Below are positions 8,995-17,874 of a DNA stretch of 64,000 bases, in pieces. Every line of letters starts with the position of its first letter. Within the stretch, counting starts at the first letter, position 1. Position numbers and translations under genes: made by a program. The notes under the pieces were generated by a model that had not been told where the DNA came from, ran no database searches, and saw only the letters and a program-made list of their open reading frames with translations. Location: assembly GCA_934278925.1 (NCBI GenBank), contig CAKQWJ010000005.1:43289-107288 (forward strand), written 5' to 3'. Source of the DNA: an uncultured Clostridia bacterium (lineage in GTDB: Bacteria > Bacillota > Clostridia > Peptostreptococcales > Anaerovoracaceae).

Positions 8995-9424
8995 GGCGCC
9001 TCGGAACGGTAGCTCAAGGCTTTGCCGGGGGTGAGGCGCCAACTCGGGCGGCCCACCGGCGGGCTCCGAGGCAAAATGTTGGCGCCTCGGGACGGTAGTT
9101 CAAGGCTTTGCCGGGGATGAGGCGCCAACTCGGATGGCCCACCGGCCGACGCCGGGGCGAAAAGTTGGCGCCTCGGAACGGTGGCACAAGGCTTTGCCGG
9201 GGATAAGGCGCCAACTCGGACGCCCGGTCGGCGGGCTCCGGGGCGAAAAGTTGGCGCCTCGGAACGGTGGCTCAAGGCTTTGCCGGGGGTGAGGCGCCAA
9301 CTCGGGCACCCGGCCGGCGGGCTCCGGGGCATAATGTTGGCGCCTCGAGACGGTAGCTTAAGGCTTTGCCAGGGGTGAGGCGCCAACTCGGACGCCGGCT
9401 ACTCGGGCGCCGGCCGGCAGGCGC
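8995..9424. repeat. Tandem array, five copies of an 86-bp hairpin-forming unit
   Basis: Units begin with GGCGCCTCG at 8995, 9081, 9167, 9253 and 9339, an exact 86-bp period with no length change. Each unit has arms GTTGGCGCCTC and GAGGCGCCAAC around a spacer containing GGCTTTGCCGGGG, so each can fold into a hairpin or cruciform; a GC-rich linker with GGCCGGCGGGCTCCGGGG joins units. Copies differ by point changes. The period is not a multiple of three and the open frames across it have no ribosome binding site, so it is taken as noncoding. It lies between the amidase promoter region and the terminator of the histidine phosphatase gene. Confidence 0.9.
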
Positions 9425-9442
9425 CTTTTAACGCCAGGAAAT

Positions 9443-9493
9443 GAAAAAAACGGCAGAGCCGGAGGCGCTTCTCGTTACGCCTCGTGCTCTGCC
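9443..9493 (-). terminator. Rho-independent terminator of the phosphatase gene
   Basis: On the minus strand GGCAGAGC pairs with GCTCTGCC, with an inner GAGGCG/CGCCTC stem, followed by GTTTTTTT. The 5' arm overlaps the last codons and stop of the histidine phosphatase gene. Confidence 0.85.
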
Positions 9494-10077
9494 GCGATTT
9501 CAAGATGTTCTGTGGCCGTGCCGTTTTGGATGTGGATTTCGTATCCGCAGCCGGGGCTCGGCGTCCAGTCGAAGATGTTTTTCTTCTCGCCGGAGAACAG
9601 GATTTCCATGATTGCGGAAATCACCGCTCCGTGAAGGACCGCAATGACTCGCGGATTGTCCTCTTGTAGAAGGGTTTCCAGGCCCCGGTTGACCCGGCGA
9701 AAAAAGCCTTCGTAGGAGTCTCCGCCCGGAAAATCGAATTCCGGCACCTCCCCCTTAAGCCAGCGGCTTCCCAAAGGAGTGGCCAGCACCTCGTCGAAGG
9801 TCTTCATTTCGAAAATTCCGATTTCAATCTCTCGAAGGTCCGGAATCCGGCCGTGAGGCCTTTCCCCATAGATGGCCTCAAAGGTCTGCTCCGTGCGGAG
9901 CATCCCCGAGGTGTACAGCGCAGCGGCCTCGCCCTCCGGATACAACCCGCGCTGCCGCTTCGCCTCCACCTCCTGCCGGCCGGATGAGGTAATGGGGAGG
10001 TCCGTGCTTCCGTAGAACAGCTTCCGTTCCGTCCCCTCCGTGTTTCCGTGCCGGATTAGATACAATTTTCTTTCCAT
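9475..10077 (-). CDS. Histidine phosphatase family protein
   Basis: The 200-residue protein starts MERKLYLIRHGNTEGTERK; RHGNTEG is the phospho-accepting His motif of the phosphoglycerate-mutase-like superfamily, and the second catalytic His is in VIAVLHGAVISAIM. SGMLRTEQTF and the Glu-rich segment after it complete the active site. Members include CobC (alpha-ribazole phosphatase), GpmB-like and sugar phosphatases; the substrate is not evident and no cobalamin genes are nearby. It begins 2 bases after the stop of the LTA-synthase-like gene and lacks a strong ribosome binding site, so it is probably translated by coupling. The gene end overlaps its terminator. Confidence 0.8.
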   Translation of the reverse strand: MERKLYLIRHGNTEGTERKLFYGSTDLPITSSGRQEVEAKRQRGLYPEGEAAALYTSGMLRTEQTFEAIYGERPHGRIPDLREIEIGIFEMKTFDEVLATPLGSRWLKGEVPEFDFPGGDSYEGFFRRVNRGLETLLQEDNPRVIAVLHGAVISAIMEILFSGEKKNIFDWTPSPGCGYEIHIQNGTATEHLEIAAEHEA

Positions 10078-10079
10078 GT

Positions 10080-12644
10080 CTATTTACCGCTTTTTTTCAG
10101 ATTGAAGAAGCTGTCCACCGTGTGGCCGGTATCCGCCAGCAGGTTGTACTGCAGCTTCTTGTACTCGTTGATTTTCTTGGAATACTTGGATTCCTCCGTC
10201 AGGCGGTGCAGCTTGTTGTCGTCGCCCATGTAGAATTCTCCGGCGACGAACTTCACCGTCTTATGCATGTCCACCAGATACTTCTGGTAGCCCGTCATCT
10301 GAACCCCCATTTTGTCCAGGGTGTAGGCGCCCAGCATATTGGCACTGATGTCCACATTGTCCTCCGAGCCGATATCGTAGTTCGCCCAGATGATGAACGG
10401 AGTGACATACCGGTTGGCCTGCTGTTCCTTGGAAATGTTGTCCACGGACTTTCCGTTGTACAGGGCATCCCAGAAGGAATCCTCCAGGGCCGGCTGGTGG
10501 TCGCCGAACATGACGATGACCGTCGGCTCGTCCACGTTCTCGAAGTATTCCGTCAGACCCTTGAAGGCATCGTCGGATTTCTTCATCAGGTTCAGGAACA
10601 GCTCCGCCTGATCGTCCTTCAGCTTGGAATCGGTGATTTTGATTGGACGATCGATATCCCCCTGCTTCGCCGCATCGAACCCGCCGTGGTTCTGCATGGT
10701 GACGTTGAAGAGGTAGAACGGATTGCTCTGATTCTTTGTCCGGTATTCTTCATAGTATTCTTTCAGCAGCTTGAAGTCGCCTTCATCGGACATGTATTTC
10801 GCCCGGATGAAGTCCAGCTTGCTTTCCGGAATATCCTCCATGGAGATGAAGTCTTCAAATCCCAGCAGCGGATAGACCACTTCCCGGTTCCAACCCTTTC
10901 CGTAGTACGGATGCACCGCCTTGTTGTATCCGTAGTTCTGCTGCTTCAGCGTGGTGGTAAAGTTGGCCAATTCCGTGTGAACCAGGGAATTGTAGGCCAC
11001 GCTTCGCGGCGGCAGGAAGGCCATGGAGGTTCCCGTCAGGAACTCGAATTCCGAGTTGGCCGTGTTGGCACCGAAGATGGACATGTGGCAATGTCCCTTG
11101 ATGGTGTTTTTCTTCAGGCTGTGGATATACGGCATGTAATCCGAAGAGGTTTTGATCTTGCCGTCCACGTTCAGGTCCGCCAGGGACTCGTTCATTACCA
11201 CCAGCACGTTCGGAGACTTCTTCCCCACGGTGTTCTTTTTCTCCGGATCCGACGGATACTTGGCCGCGATCTTTTCCACCGCACTCACGGAATACCCTTG
11301 CGGTTTCTCGATGGTGTTGTAGGTCCAGGTAATGATAAAGGACAGGGCGGTACCTCTCCGCTTATAATATCCCTGCGGGTGCCAGGTCTTTACCTGGATG
11401 TCGTGGTTCTTCAGGAAGTCGGTGTTGAACAGGGTGTGATAGAACCCGCCCAGTGCCACGGCGCAGGCCAGCAGACCTACCAGCCGCTTCTTCCAAGGGA
11501 ATCCCTTCTCCATGCGCAGGCTCAGCGCTGCGGTCACGAAGACGATGGTGAAGATCAGGGAATAGATAATCCGCAGATCCAGTTCAAAGGAGTAGTTCCC
11601 CGCAACCTCCGTCGCCGTGCTCAGGGAATAGATATCCTGGAACATGATCGGGGTTCCCCGGAACTTGAACACGTAGTAATTTCCCAGCGCGCAGACCGAT
11701 GCCACCAACACGGTCAGAGACGCTGCCACGGTGGTCCGGTTGGTAATCACGTAGAAAATCCACGCCACCAGGATGTAAATCAGCAGGTTCAGCAGAACTA
11801 CCAGCGGCACCCGAGTCGCCTGATGGATGATGGCACCCAGTCCCATGTCGTAGTACCGCATCATGATGATGTGGCAGAAGAACGGCGTCGCCGCCATGAA
11901 CAGCCACCCGAAGATTCGGTTCAGGCTGGCCTGCGGGAAGAATTTCTTCCGCTTCCAACGCCCATCAATCCAGTCCATCGGCAGCCAGGTGAAAACCAGG
12001 GACATCAGGAGCATGATGATCATAAAGGCCACGCTCACCACCGGCAGGAACTGATAGACCCACCGGACACGGAAATCCTGACCGGATGTTTTTTTGCCGT
12101 ACACGGTGCTGCCCTTCAGATAGTCCTTCTGCTCATCGGCCATCTTGCCCATGTAGACGCCTAGGTTGTCCGTTTTCGGGCTGCCCTCGGTGCGCACCGC
12201 CAGCACGTATTCCTGTCCTTTTTCCAGGTCCGTGTTGAATTCGAATTCCGTAAAATCATCGTACTTGGTCAGGTGAATTTCGTTGCACGGCACCTCAACG
12301 GCTGACAGCACCTTGCCGCCCTTGTCCCGAATTTCAGCCCTCACCTTTCCCTTCAGAACGGTTTTGTCCAGGGTGTACAGCCGCACCCCGGCTTTCCACA
12401 GGTGGGTCTTCTGGGCCACGAAGGTCTGCGTGACCTCCCGGTCGCCGGCAATCTCCACCGGCTCGTAAGAATGGGTCTCCAGCCGCTCCAGCACGTAGTT
12501 GCGGTTAAAGGTGCCGGCATTCATGAGCACCATTCCCATTCCGCAAATAATAATCAGTGTCAAAATAATCTTCCGGACGAGAAGGACCTTTCCCTTCCCT
12601 TCAAAGCCGGAAATCTCAAAAAATCTCTGTAACTTTGCTCTCAT
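10080..12644 (-). CDS. LTA synthase family sulfatase-fold protein (phosphoglycerol transferase-like)
   Basis: This 854-residue membrane protein has an N-terminal membrane helix, an extracellular beta-rich region (about 50-180), a block of about five to six membrane helices (about 200-420) and a C-terminal sulfatase-fold domain (about 480-790). Active-site signs are NVLVVMNESLADL (metal Glu), FGANTANSEFEFLTG with the nucleophilic Thr, and VIVMFGDHQPAL (metal Asp/His). LtaS enzymes use phosphatidylglycerol to build glycerol-phosphate polymer outside the cell; related proteins decorate glycans. The extra N-terminal extracellular region is unusual for LtaS itself. Start: ATG 12644 with GGGGAG upstream; an in-frame TTG at 12671 is less likely. 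It is followed at once by a histidine phosphatase. Confidence 0.8.
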   Translation of the reverse strand: MRAKLQRFFEISGFEGKGKVLLVRKIILTLIIICGMGMVLMNAGTFNRNYVLERLETHSYEPVEIAGDREVTQTFVAQKTHLWKAGVRLYTLDKTVLKGKVRAEIRDKGGKVLSAVEVPCNEIHLTKYDDFTEFEFNTDLEKGQEYVLAVRTEGSPKTDNLGVYMGKMADEQKDYLKGSTVYGKKTSGQDFRVRWVYQFLPVVSVAFMIIMLLMSLVFTWLPMDWIDGRWKRKKFFPQASLNRIFGWLFMAATPFFCHIIMMRYYDMGLGAIIHQATRVPLVVLLNLLIYILVAWIFYVITNRTTVAASLTVLVASVCALGNYYVFKFRGTPIMFQDIYSLSTATEVAGNYSFELDLRIIYSLIFTIVFVTAALSLRMEKGFPWKKRLVGLLACAVALGGFYHTLFNTDFLKNHDIQVKTWHPQGYYKRRGTALSFIITWTYNTIEKPQGYSVSAVEKIAAKYPSDPEKKNTVGKKSPNVLVVMNESLADLNVDGKIKTSSDYMPYIHSLKKNTIKGHCHMSIFGANTANSEFEFLTGTSMAFLPPRSVAYNSLVHTELANFTTTLKQQNYGYNKAVHPYYGKGWNREVVYPLLGFEDFISMEDIPESKLDFIRAKYMSDEGDFKLLKEYYEEYRTKNQSNPFYLFNVTMQNHGGFDAAKQGDIDRPIKITDSKLKDDQAELFLNLMKKSDDAFKGLTEYFENVDEPTVIVMFGDHQPALEDSFWDALYNGKSVDNISKEQQANRYVTPFIIWANYDIGSEDNVDISANMLGAYTLDKMGVQMTGYQKYLVDMHKTVKFVAGEFYMGDDNKLHRLTEESKYSKKINEYKKLQYNLLADTGHTVDSFFNLKKSGK

Positions 12645-12674
12645 TTTTTCTCCCCAAAAAATATTAACCAAATA

Positions 12675-12703
12675 ATTTTACACTCATACCCTTTCATTTT
12701 CAA
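12675..12703 (-). promoter_or_regulatory. Promoter of the LTA-synthase-like gene
   Basis: TTGAAA, a 17-base spacer and TAAAAT with an upstream TG lie on the minus strand about 30 bases before the gene start. Confidence 0.65.
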
Positions 12704-12755
12704 GGGTTGTACGGTATAAAACTCCCGCTCCGGTGTGGAATTCCGTATAATTTTT

Positions 12756-12764
12756 TGCTATAAT
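12756..12764 (+). promoter_or_regulatory. Extended -10 promoter of the acetyltransferase gene
   Basis: TGCTATAAT is a perfect extended -10 about 90 bases upstream of the gene. The -35 region is poor, as is common for extended -10 promoters. Confidence 0.55.
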
Positions 12765-12851
12765 GCGTATACGGTAAAAAGAAAACTCGCACCCCCCGGA
12801 GACGTCCGGCGCGGCGCAAACTGTTTTTATGGAGAAGGAGATTACGAAGCA

Positions 12852-13442
12852 ATGGTTGAGACTGAGCACCTAATTGTACGAAACGCATCTTTTGCGGATT
12901 TGGATACTTTCGCCGAGTGGGAATCCCGGGACGATGTCATTGAGCATTTCTGCCTGGACCGCAAGCGGAATCTGGATACCCTGACGGACGACTTCCACGA
13001 CGTGACGCACGACCCTTCTCGGAAATGGCTCACCATCATGCTGAAGGGAAATCGCAAACCCATCGGTCGAATCGGCATCAACGATATCGACCCGATTAAC
13101 AACTCCATGAACCTGAAAATCATCTACATCGGAGACGCTTGCTACCGGGGCAAGGGCTACGGAAGCGAATCCATCCGTGCGGTGCTGGAGTACGCTTTTT
13201 CCGAGATGAATCTGCACCGAGTGGCCATCGATCACTTCCTGGACGACGTGGTGAGCGAGCACCTTTACGACAGCATCGGCTTCCGGAAGGAGGGCATTAT
13301 GAAGAATGCGGGCCGCCAGGGAAATGACTACTTCGACCTGCAGATGCGGGCGATTCTTCAGGAGGAGTGGGAAGAGCAAAAAGAAATTCTGAAGAACAAG
13401 GAACCGGAGAAGGTGCCGCAGGTAATTGCGGATTATCTGTAG
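12852..13442 (+). CDS. GNAT-family N-acetyltransferase (RimJ/RimL-like)
   Basis: The 196-residue product begins MVETEHLIVRNASFADLDTF, the typical opening of RimJ/RimL/SpeG-type acetyltransferases. The acetyl-CoA loop is GDACYRGKGYGSESIRAVL (about residues 96-114) and the C-terminal half has the conserved HLYDSIGFRKEGIMKNAGRQ. Substrate unknown: an N-terminal amino group, polyamine or small molecule are all possible. The start is ATG 12852 with GAAGGAG upstream; a longer frame from 12735 would overlap the promoter. A hairpin terminator follows. Confidence 0.75.
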   Translation: MVETEHLIVRNASFADLDTFAEWESRDDVIEHFCLDRKRNLDTLTDDFHDVTHDPSRKWLTIMLKGNRKPIGRIGINDIDPINNSMNLKIIYIGDACYRGKGYGSESIRAVLEYAFSEMNLHRVAIDHFLDDVVSEHLYDSIGFRKEGIMKNAGRQGNDYFDLQMRAILQEEWEEQKEILKNKEPEKVPQVIADYL

Positions 13443-13470
13443 GAAAAAAACAAAATATCGCGAAGCATCG

Positions 13471-13503
13471 GATTGCATCCTGCCGGGGTGCAATCTTTTT
13501 TTA
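13471..13503 (+). terminator. Terminator of the acetyltransferase gene
   Basis: GATTGCA pairs with TGCAATC around a GC-rich loop and is followed by TTTTTTT. The DUF3793 promoter begins nine bases later. Confidence 0.8.
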
Positions 13504-13511
13504 TATTTTTC

Positions 13512-13540
13512 TTGACATTGCGATTGCCGTCTTGTATTAT
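13512..13540 (+). promoter_or_regulatory. Promoter of the DUF3793-flavodoxin operon
   Basis: A consensus TTGACA, exactly 17 bases, then TATTAT. An inverted repeat (GGTTAGA 13549-13555, TCTAACC 13580-13586) lies over and after the expected start site and could be an operator. Confidence 0.75.
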
Positions 13541-13643
13541 TTCATTGTGGTTAGACTTCTTTAACTTCTGTAATAGTTATCTAACCGCCAATCCCATTTA
13601 CGGATGTTCATACTACACATTAACTTGGTGCAAGGAGGTCTTC

Positions 13644-14195
13644 ATGCTGGAACGCTGCCTGATTGAATTCTGTTCCTCTACGCTGGCATCCATCAAGGCG
13701 GCCAGTCTCTTCAACATCACCTTTCGAAGCATAGATGATGCGGAAGCCCAGATTCATTTCTGGAATACTCAACTTGATATCAAAGGCGTCCGGCTGTTCC
13801 TCCTGCGCTTTCAGGGAAATCGTGCGTTGATTTACGTATACCGAGAAAAACAGCTGGCGACCCGGCTGAACAGTCCGGAAGTGGCGGATTTTCTCCATTC
13901 CTACGGGTATGACGATATTCACCTTTCCGCCGCTCTGGAGCGACTTCGGAACCGCATTTCAGCGAGCCGAGATTTCCCCCACGAAATCGGGATTTTCCTG
14001 GACTACCCGCTGGGGGATGTGGTGGGCTTCATCGACAACGGCGGGCGCAACTTCAAGTGCGTCGGCTGCTGGAAGGTGTACTGCGACGAGTGCGCCTGCC
14101 GGAAGAAATTTGCCCAGTTCCGGAAATGCCGAGACGTGTATCTCCGCCTCTGGGAGCAAGGCCGAAGTGTTTTGCAGCTCACGGTAGCTGCTTAG
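13644..14195 (+). CDS. DUF3793 family protein
   Basis: The 183-residue protein matches the DUF3793 pattern: an N-terminal helical region with a conserved Cys (MLERCLIEFCSSTLASIKAA), a middle segment with YVYREKQLATRL, and the conserved FPHEIGIFLDYPLGDVVGFI followed by a Cys-rich stretch (CVGCWKVYCDECAC) that could bind metal or be redox-active. Function is unknown. In Clostridia such genes often precede a flavodoxin gene, as here (43 bases apart), which has suggested a link with iron supply or redox. Start ATG 13644 has AAGGAGG just upstream. A strong promoter precedes it. Confidence 0.8.
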   Translation: MLERCLIEFCSSTLASIKAASLFNITFRSIDDAEAQIHFWNTQLDIKGVRLFLLRFQGNRALIYVYREKQLATRLNSPEVADFLHSYGYDDIHLSAALERLRNRISASRDFPHEIGIFLDYPLGDVVGFIDNGGRNFKCVGCWKVYCDECACRKKFAQFRKCRDVYLRLWEQGRSVLQLTVAA

Positions 14196-14237
14196 CATAT
14201 ATGTAATCTATTTTTACAAAGAAAAGAGGTAGAAAAA

Positions 14238-14660
14238 ATGAGCAAAATTGCAGTAGTATACTGGAGCGGAACCGGTAATACAGAAATCATGGCACAGGAA
14301 GTCGCTGCCGGTGCAAAGGCTGCCGGTGCGGAAGCGGACGTGCTGACACCGTCGGATTTCGATTCTTCCAAAATCAGTGCCTATGACGCCATCGCCTTCG
14401 GCTGCCCGGCAATGGGTGCGGAAGTGTTGGAAGAAGCGGAATTCGAGCCGATGTGGAACGAGTGCGAAGGAAGTCTCAGCGGCGTGAAGATTGCGCTGTT
14501 CGGCTCCTACGGATGGGGCGACGGCGAATGGATGCGCACCTGGGAAGAGAGCGCAAACAATGCCGGTGCGGTTCTGGCTTGCGACAGCGTGATGGCCAAC
14601 GAGGAACCGGACGACGAGGCGAAGACCGCTTGCCGGAACCTGGGACAGGCGCTGGCATAG
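14238..14660 (+). CDS. Flavodoxin (short chain)
   Basis: The 140-residue protein has the FMN phosphate loop SGTGNTEIMA near residue 10, the aromatic-containing isoalloxazine loop regions (FGCPAMG and FGSYGWGDGEWM) and the length of short-chain flavodoxins. It carries low-potential electrons in place of ferredoxin, often when iron is limiting. It is the second gene of an apparent operon with the DUF3793 protein and is followed by a strong bidirectional terminator. Ribosome site AAAAGAGG. Confidence 0.92.
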   Translation: MSKIAVVYWSGTGNTEIMAQEVAAGAKAAGAEADVLTPSDFDSSKISAYDAIAFGCPAMGAEVLEEAEFEPMWNECEGSLSGVKIALFGSYGWGDGEWMRTWEESANNAGAVLACDSVMANEEPDDEAKTACRNLGQALA

Positions 14661-14718
14661 AATAATATAGGCCCATTTACATCACTTTACACATAATAAC
14701 TCCCTTTACATTACACCG

Positions 14719-14757
14719 AAAGCGGGGGCTGCCGTCGGCAGCCCCCGCTTTCTTCTT
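14719..14757. terminator. Bidirectional terminator between flavodoxin and CotH-family gene
   Basis: A perfect 15-bp stem (AAAGCGGGGGCTGCC / GGCAGCCCCCGCTTT, loop of 3) followed by a pyrimidine-rich CTTCTTT on the plus strand lies between two converging genes. Confidence 0.9.
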
Positions 14758-14795
14758 TAGGATAACAGATGTTCACATTTCCGGTTCATCCATTC

Positions 14796-17700
14796 CTACC
14801 GCTTGGTCTTCAGCACCTTTGCCTTGGACCAAGATGAATAGATTTTATTCCCCTTTACGGTTTTGTACGTCCGAACCCTCACGTAATATTTCTTCTTCGC
14901 CTTTTTCACTTTGAAGGTCTTTTTAACCGCACTCTTTTTGCCGACTTTCACAATTCTTCCGGACTTGAAATTCTTGCGGACGGAGTACGCAATCTGGTAA
15001 CCGCTCACTTGATTCTTCTTCGTTTTCCAACGAACGTAAATCTTCTTGCCCCGCAGCGCTTTTACTTTTGCTACCGATGGGGTTTTCGGAACAATCCGAT
15101 ATGTCACCGTTCTTTTTTCGCTAAAATTACCCTTTCCGGTAATCTCAACGGTTCCGGTTCCCACATTCTTTGCGGTTGCTTTCGATACGGTATAATCCGT
15201 TCCCGCCTTCAAAGGAATTCCTTTATAGGAAAGCTTTAGGGACGGCTTCTGCGCCTTGCCGGAATATACCAAGTGAGAGGATTTCATCTTTACGCTTACG
15301 TATTTCATCTTTCTCGGGATAATCCGGTAGCTGAGTTCCGCTTTTCCGTTAAATCCGGCATCCTCAATTCCGGTCACCGTATAGGTTGCGTATCCAACAT
15401 TTACGTTATTCTTAAACGTAATGTTGTAATCTTTTCCGGCCGTCAGGATATTTCCGTTGTACTTTACCGTAATCTTCGGAGCCACCGGAGATCCGGTATA
15501 GCGGGTGTTGTAACGAGAGCTCTGCGCATATTCACAATCCGCAACATCAACATAGGTGTTGTCATCCGCCTTCTTGGCATGGCAACGGCTGCATTCGTAC
15601 TCATCGCCGACTTTCTTCCAGTCATGATATACATCCCCATCGATGCAGCTGCGATATACGGCGCGCAAGGTTGTGTCCGAAGTCACCGTAATCCGGCTTC
15701 CCGGCGTAACCATTTCCCCATCGCAATCCCAGCCGTCAAAGAGCATATTTTTATCCCCTTCGGTCGGTGCCGGAACGCGAAGCGTTTTGCCGGATGTGAT
15801 TTTCCGCACGGTGGACTTCCCTCGGTCAGCCAGTTCCACATTGCAGTACGAAACCTTTCCGTCGGTCAAAGAGAGGGTGCAGTACTGCTGCTCGTTGTAC
15901 TCATCTTCCGAGTTCTGGAGCCATACCGTCACCACATTCTTGTCGCCAACGCTCTCGGTAAAAAGTTCCGAATCCAACAGGACATCAACATTGTTCTTTC
16001 CTTCGATGTTCATCCTTCCCACATAGTGACCGTTCACGTAATAGCTCAAATACTTGTAAGAGCCATTTCCGAGATCCACATTCAGGTGATATTCTCCGGA
16101 CTTCTTATTTACCGCTTCGTAATTCTGCGCGCTGAGGTGGGTGACGTCGTCTCCCTCAAACTTGAGGCTGAACTTATCGCTCAGGTTTACATGCATGGAT
16201 TTCATGGTGGATTCATCCGATGCAAACTGATTGTCCATCCAGTTGAACCTCTTATTCAGCCAGCTCTTGAGCGCTTTGTTGTCCTCTTCAAAACCTCTGG
16301 AGTAGTGCCAGCGCTGCTGATTTTTAATCCCGGATTCCTCGATGTAATCGTGCCACCGATCCAGGGTGCCGTTTTCTTTCACCGCTTCTTTCAGCGTATC
16401 CTCTTTGTCCAGATACAGTTCCCGTGCTTTTATCGCAAAATACGGATCCTTCATGATTTCGGAGAACCACCACCTGCCGTTCGAAGCCCAAGACACTGCT
16501 GAAGATGCGCCGAACGGTGCCACCGAATCGGAGCCGTAATCAAAATCCCATACCGGACCGAAATGAATCGGCGCGTCGATGTCTTTGTACATGTACGTAC
16601 TTCCGGAACCAATCTCGTTGCGCATCACTTCCGAGGTCAGCCAGAAGCGCGTCAGGCTGTCCACATCACATAAGTCCACATAGGATAACCGCTTTCCGGC
16701 AATATCTTTCGTGCATTTATCCGGGCTGTAAATTGCATCTTCCAAATTCTGTACGTAATTTCGAATTCCGGAAAATGCCCGGTTGCTGCTATTCAGATAT
16801 TCCGGATTTTTAAACTGAATCGGTACATTTCGGTCCGTCTTGAACTTGGATATTTCATCATAATATCTATCCATTTCCATAAGGTATCCGCCGTTAACCG
16901 ACTTCGGTTTCTTGTAGTAATCCGTCGTGGTGTATTCCTTCCCGTTAAATTTAACGGTATCGGAAGTCATCCAATCCAGATCGGATTTCAGCTGATCTTC
17001 CAACTTCTCGGCATCTTCATCGGAAAGACCGTCCTTTGCCGCAATTCCTTCCGCAATGTCGCCGGCAGCGTTTTCCCAATCGAAAGCATTTACCCGATTC
17101 TTGTCCAGCTTCACCGTTTCTGTCAGCTGATAATTTCCCGCATACTTTCCGTTCAGCACCACGTCGACCCAAACCGAATCCATTGCGGTGGTGCCAATCT
17201 GCTTTCCGTAATAGGATGCCAGCATATTCCGCATGCAGCTTTCATCGATGTAATTAGCGAGCAATGCCCAGTGCTTGTTTTTGCCCATACCAAACAGATT
17301 GGTTTTCTTATCCAGCTTTATTTTGTACGGTTTCTTTTCGAAACGCTTCCAAGAAGAATTTCCCCGGCCGCGAATCTGGGTTTTTCCATCGTACAGTGTG
17401 GTGTTTTCGCTGTTGTACTTATCACAGCCTTGGATCTTAAAATCTGCGGTGACGTATGTGTCCTTCGATGTAATGTCCGCGCCGTCCTCCGTGTTGATAT
17501 ATACCACCGGCAATTTGCTGCACAGCAGTATACACTGGGCGACCTTCTTTTGATCCTTCCATGCTTCCACCCGAATCAATTTCTCCAAATCATCGGATGT
17601 CACACAATACTTGCTTCCTTTGCAGTTAATCTGCTTGTCATCCATGTACCACCGGTAACTGATCCCTTCTGCATCCCCATCGTAGGTTACCGTCAGATTC

Positions 17701-17852
17701 TCTCCCGGTGAAGCATAGGCTTCGTTAAAGTGCACACTCCCCGTTTCCTCTGCATACACAGTTCGAGTGCAGAGGATGCCCGCTGCCCAAAGGGCAGCAA
17801 GCATCAGTACCAGTACAGGGATCCATGTTCTTTTTTTCAAATTACTATACAT
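14796..17852 (-). CDS. Secreted CotH kinase-family protein with Ig-like and Fn3-like tail
   Basis: The 1018-residue protein has a signal peptide (about 1-34), an Ig-like region, then a CotH kinase domain (about 150-540) with KTQIRGRGNSSW, the segment NKHWALLANYIDESCMRNML, and GPVWDFDYGSDS, whose Asp is the metal-binding Asp of the kinase fold. CotH proteins are atypical kinases that phosphorylate surface or spore-coat proteins; no spore genes are near, so a surface role is likely here. The tail has an InlB-type repeat (about 685-740), two Ig-like repeats opening YTGSPVAPK and YSGKAQKPS, and an Fn3-like domain rich in Lys. The neighbour 17875-23544 has the same tail architecture. Kinase activity is a family-level inference. 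Confidence 0.82.
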   Translation of the reverse strand: MYSNLKKRTWIPVLVLMLAALWAAGILCTRTVYAEETGSVHFNEAYASPGENLTVTYDGDAEGISYRWYMDDKQINCKGSKYCVTSDDLEKLIRVEAWKDQKKVAQCILLCSKLPVVYINTEDGADITSKDTYVTADFKIQGCDKYNSENTTLYDGKTQIRGRGNSSWKRFEKKPYKIKLDKKTNLFGMGKNKHWALLANYIDESCMRNMLASYYGKQIGTTAMDSVWVDVVLNGKYAGNYQLTETVKLDKNRVNAFDWENAAGDIAEGIAAKDGLSDEDAEKLEDQLKSDLDWMTSDTVKFNGKEYTTTDYYKKPKSVNGGYLMEMDRYYDEISKFKTDRNVPIQFKNPEYLNSSNRAFSGIRNYVQNLEDAIYSPDKCTKDIAGKRLSYVDLCDVDSLTRFWLTSEVMRNEIGSGSTYMYKDIDAPIHFGPVWDFDYGSDSVAPFGASSAVSWASNGRWWFSEIMKDPYFAIKARELYLDKEDTLKEAVKENGTLDRWHDYIEESGIKNQQRWHYSRGFEEDNKALKSWLNKRFNWMDNQFASDESTMKSMHVNLSDKFSLKFEGDDVTHLSAQNYEAVNKKSGEYHLNVDLGNGSYKYLSYYVNGHYVGRMNIEGKNNVDVLLDSELFTESVGDKNVVTVWLQNSEDEYNEQQYCTLSLTDGKVSYCNVELADRGKSTVRKITSGKTLRVPAPTEGDKNMLFDGWDCDGEMVTPGSRITVTSDTTLRAVYRSCIDGDVYHDWKKVGDEYECSRCHAKKADDNTYVDVADCEYAQSSRYNTRYTGSPVAPKITVKYNGNILTAGKDYNITFKNNVNVGYATYTVTGIEDAGFNGKAELSYRIIPRKMKYVSVKMKSSHLVYSGKAQKPSLKLSYKGIPLKAGTDYTVSKATAKNVGTGTVEITGKGNFSEKRTVTYRIVPKTPSVAKVKALRGKKIYVRWKTKKNQVSGYQIAYSVRKNFKSGRIVKVGKKSAVKKTFKVKKAKKKYYVRVRTYKTVKGNKIYSSWSKAKVLKTKR

Positions 17853-17874
17853 TTTTCACCTATACCTTTACACA

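Noticed and set aside
8874..9386. Open minus-strand frames across the 86-bp repeats
   Set aside because: The period is not divisible by three, so frames change between copies; no ribosome site; proline- and arginine-rich composition is that of GC-rich repeats.
8995..9424. CRISPR array
   Set aside because: Both the repeat and the segment between repeats are conserved, the unit is 86 bp and no cas gene is near; it is a simple tandem repeat.
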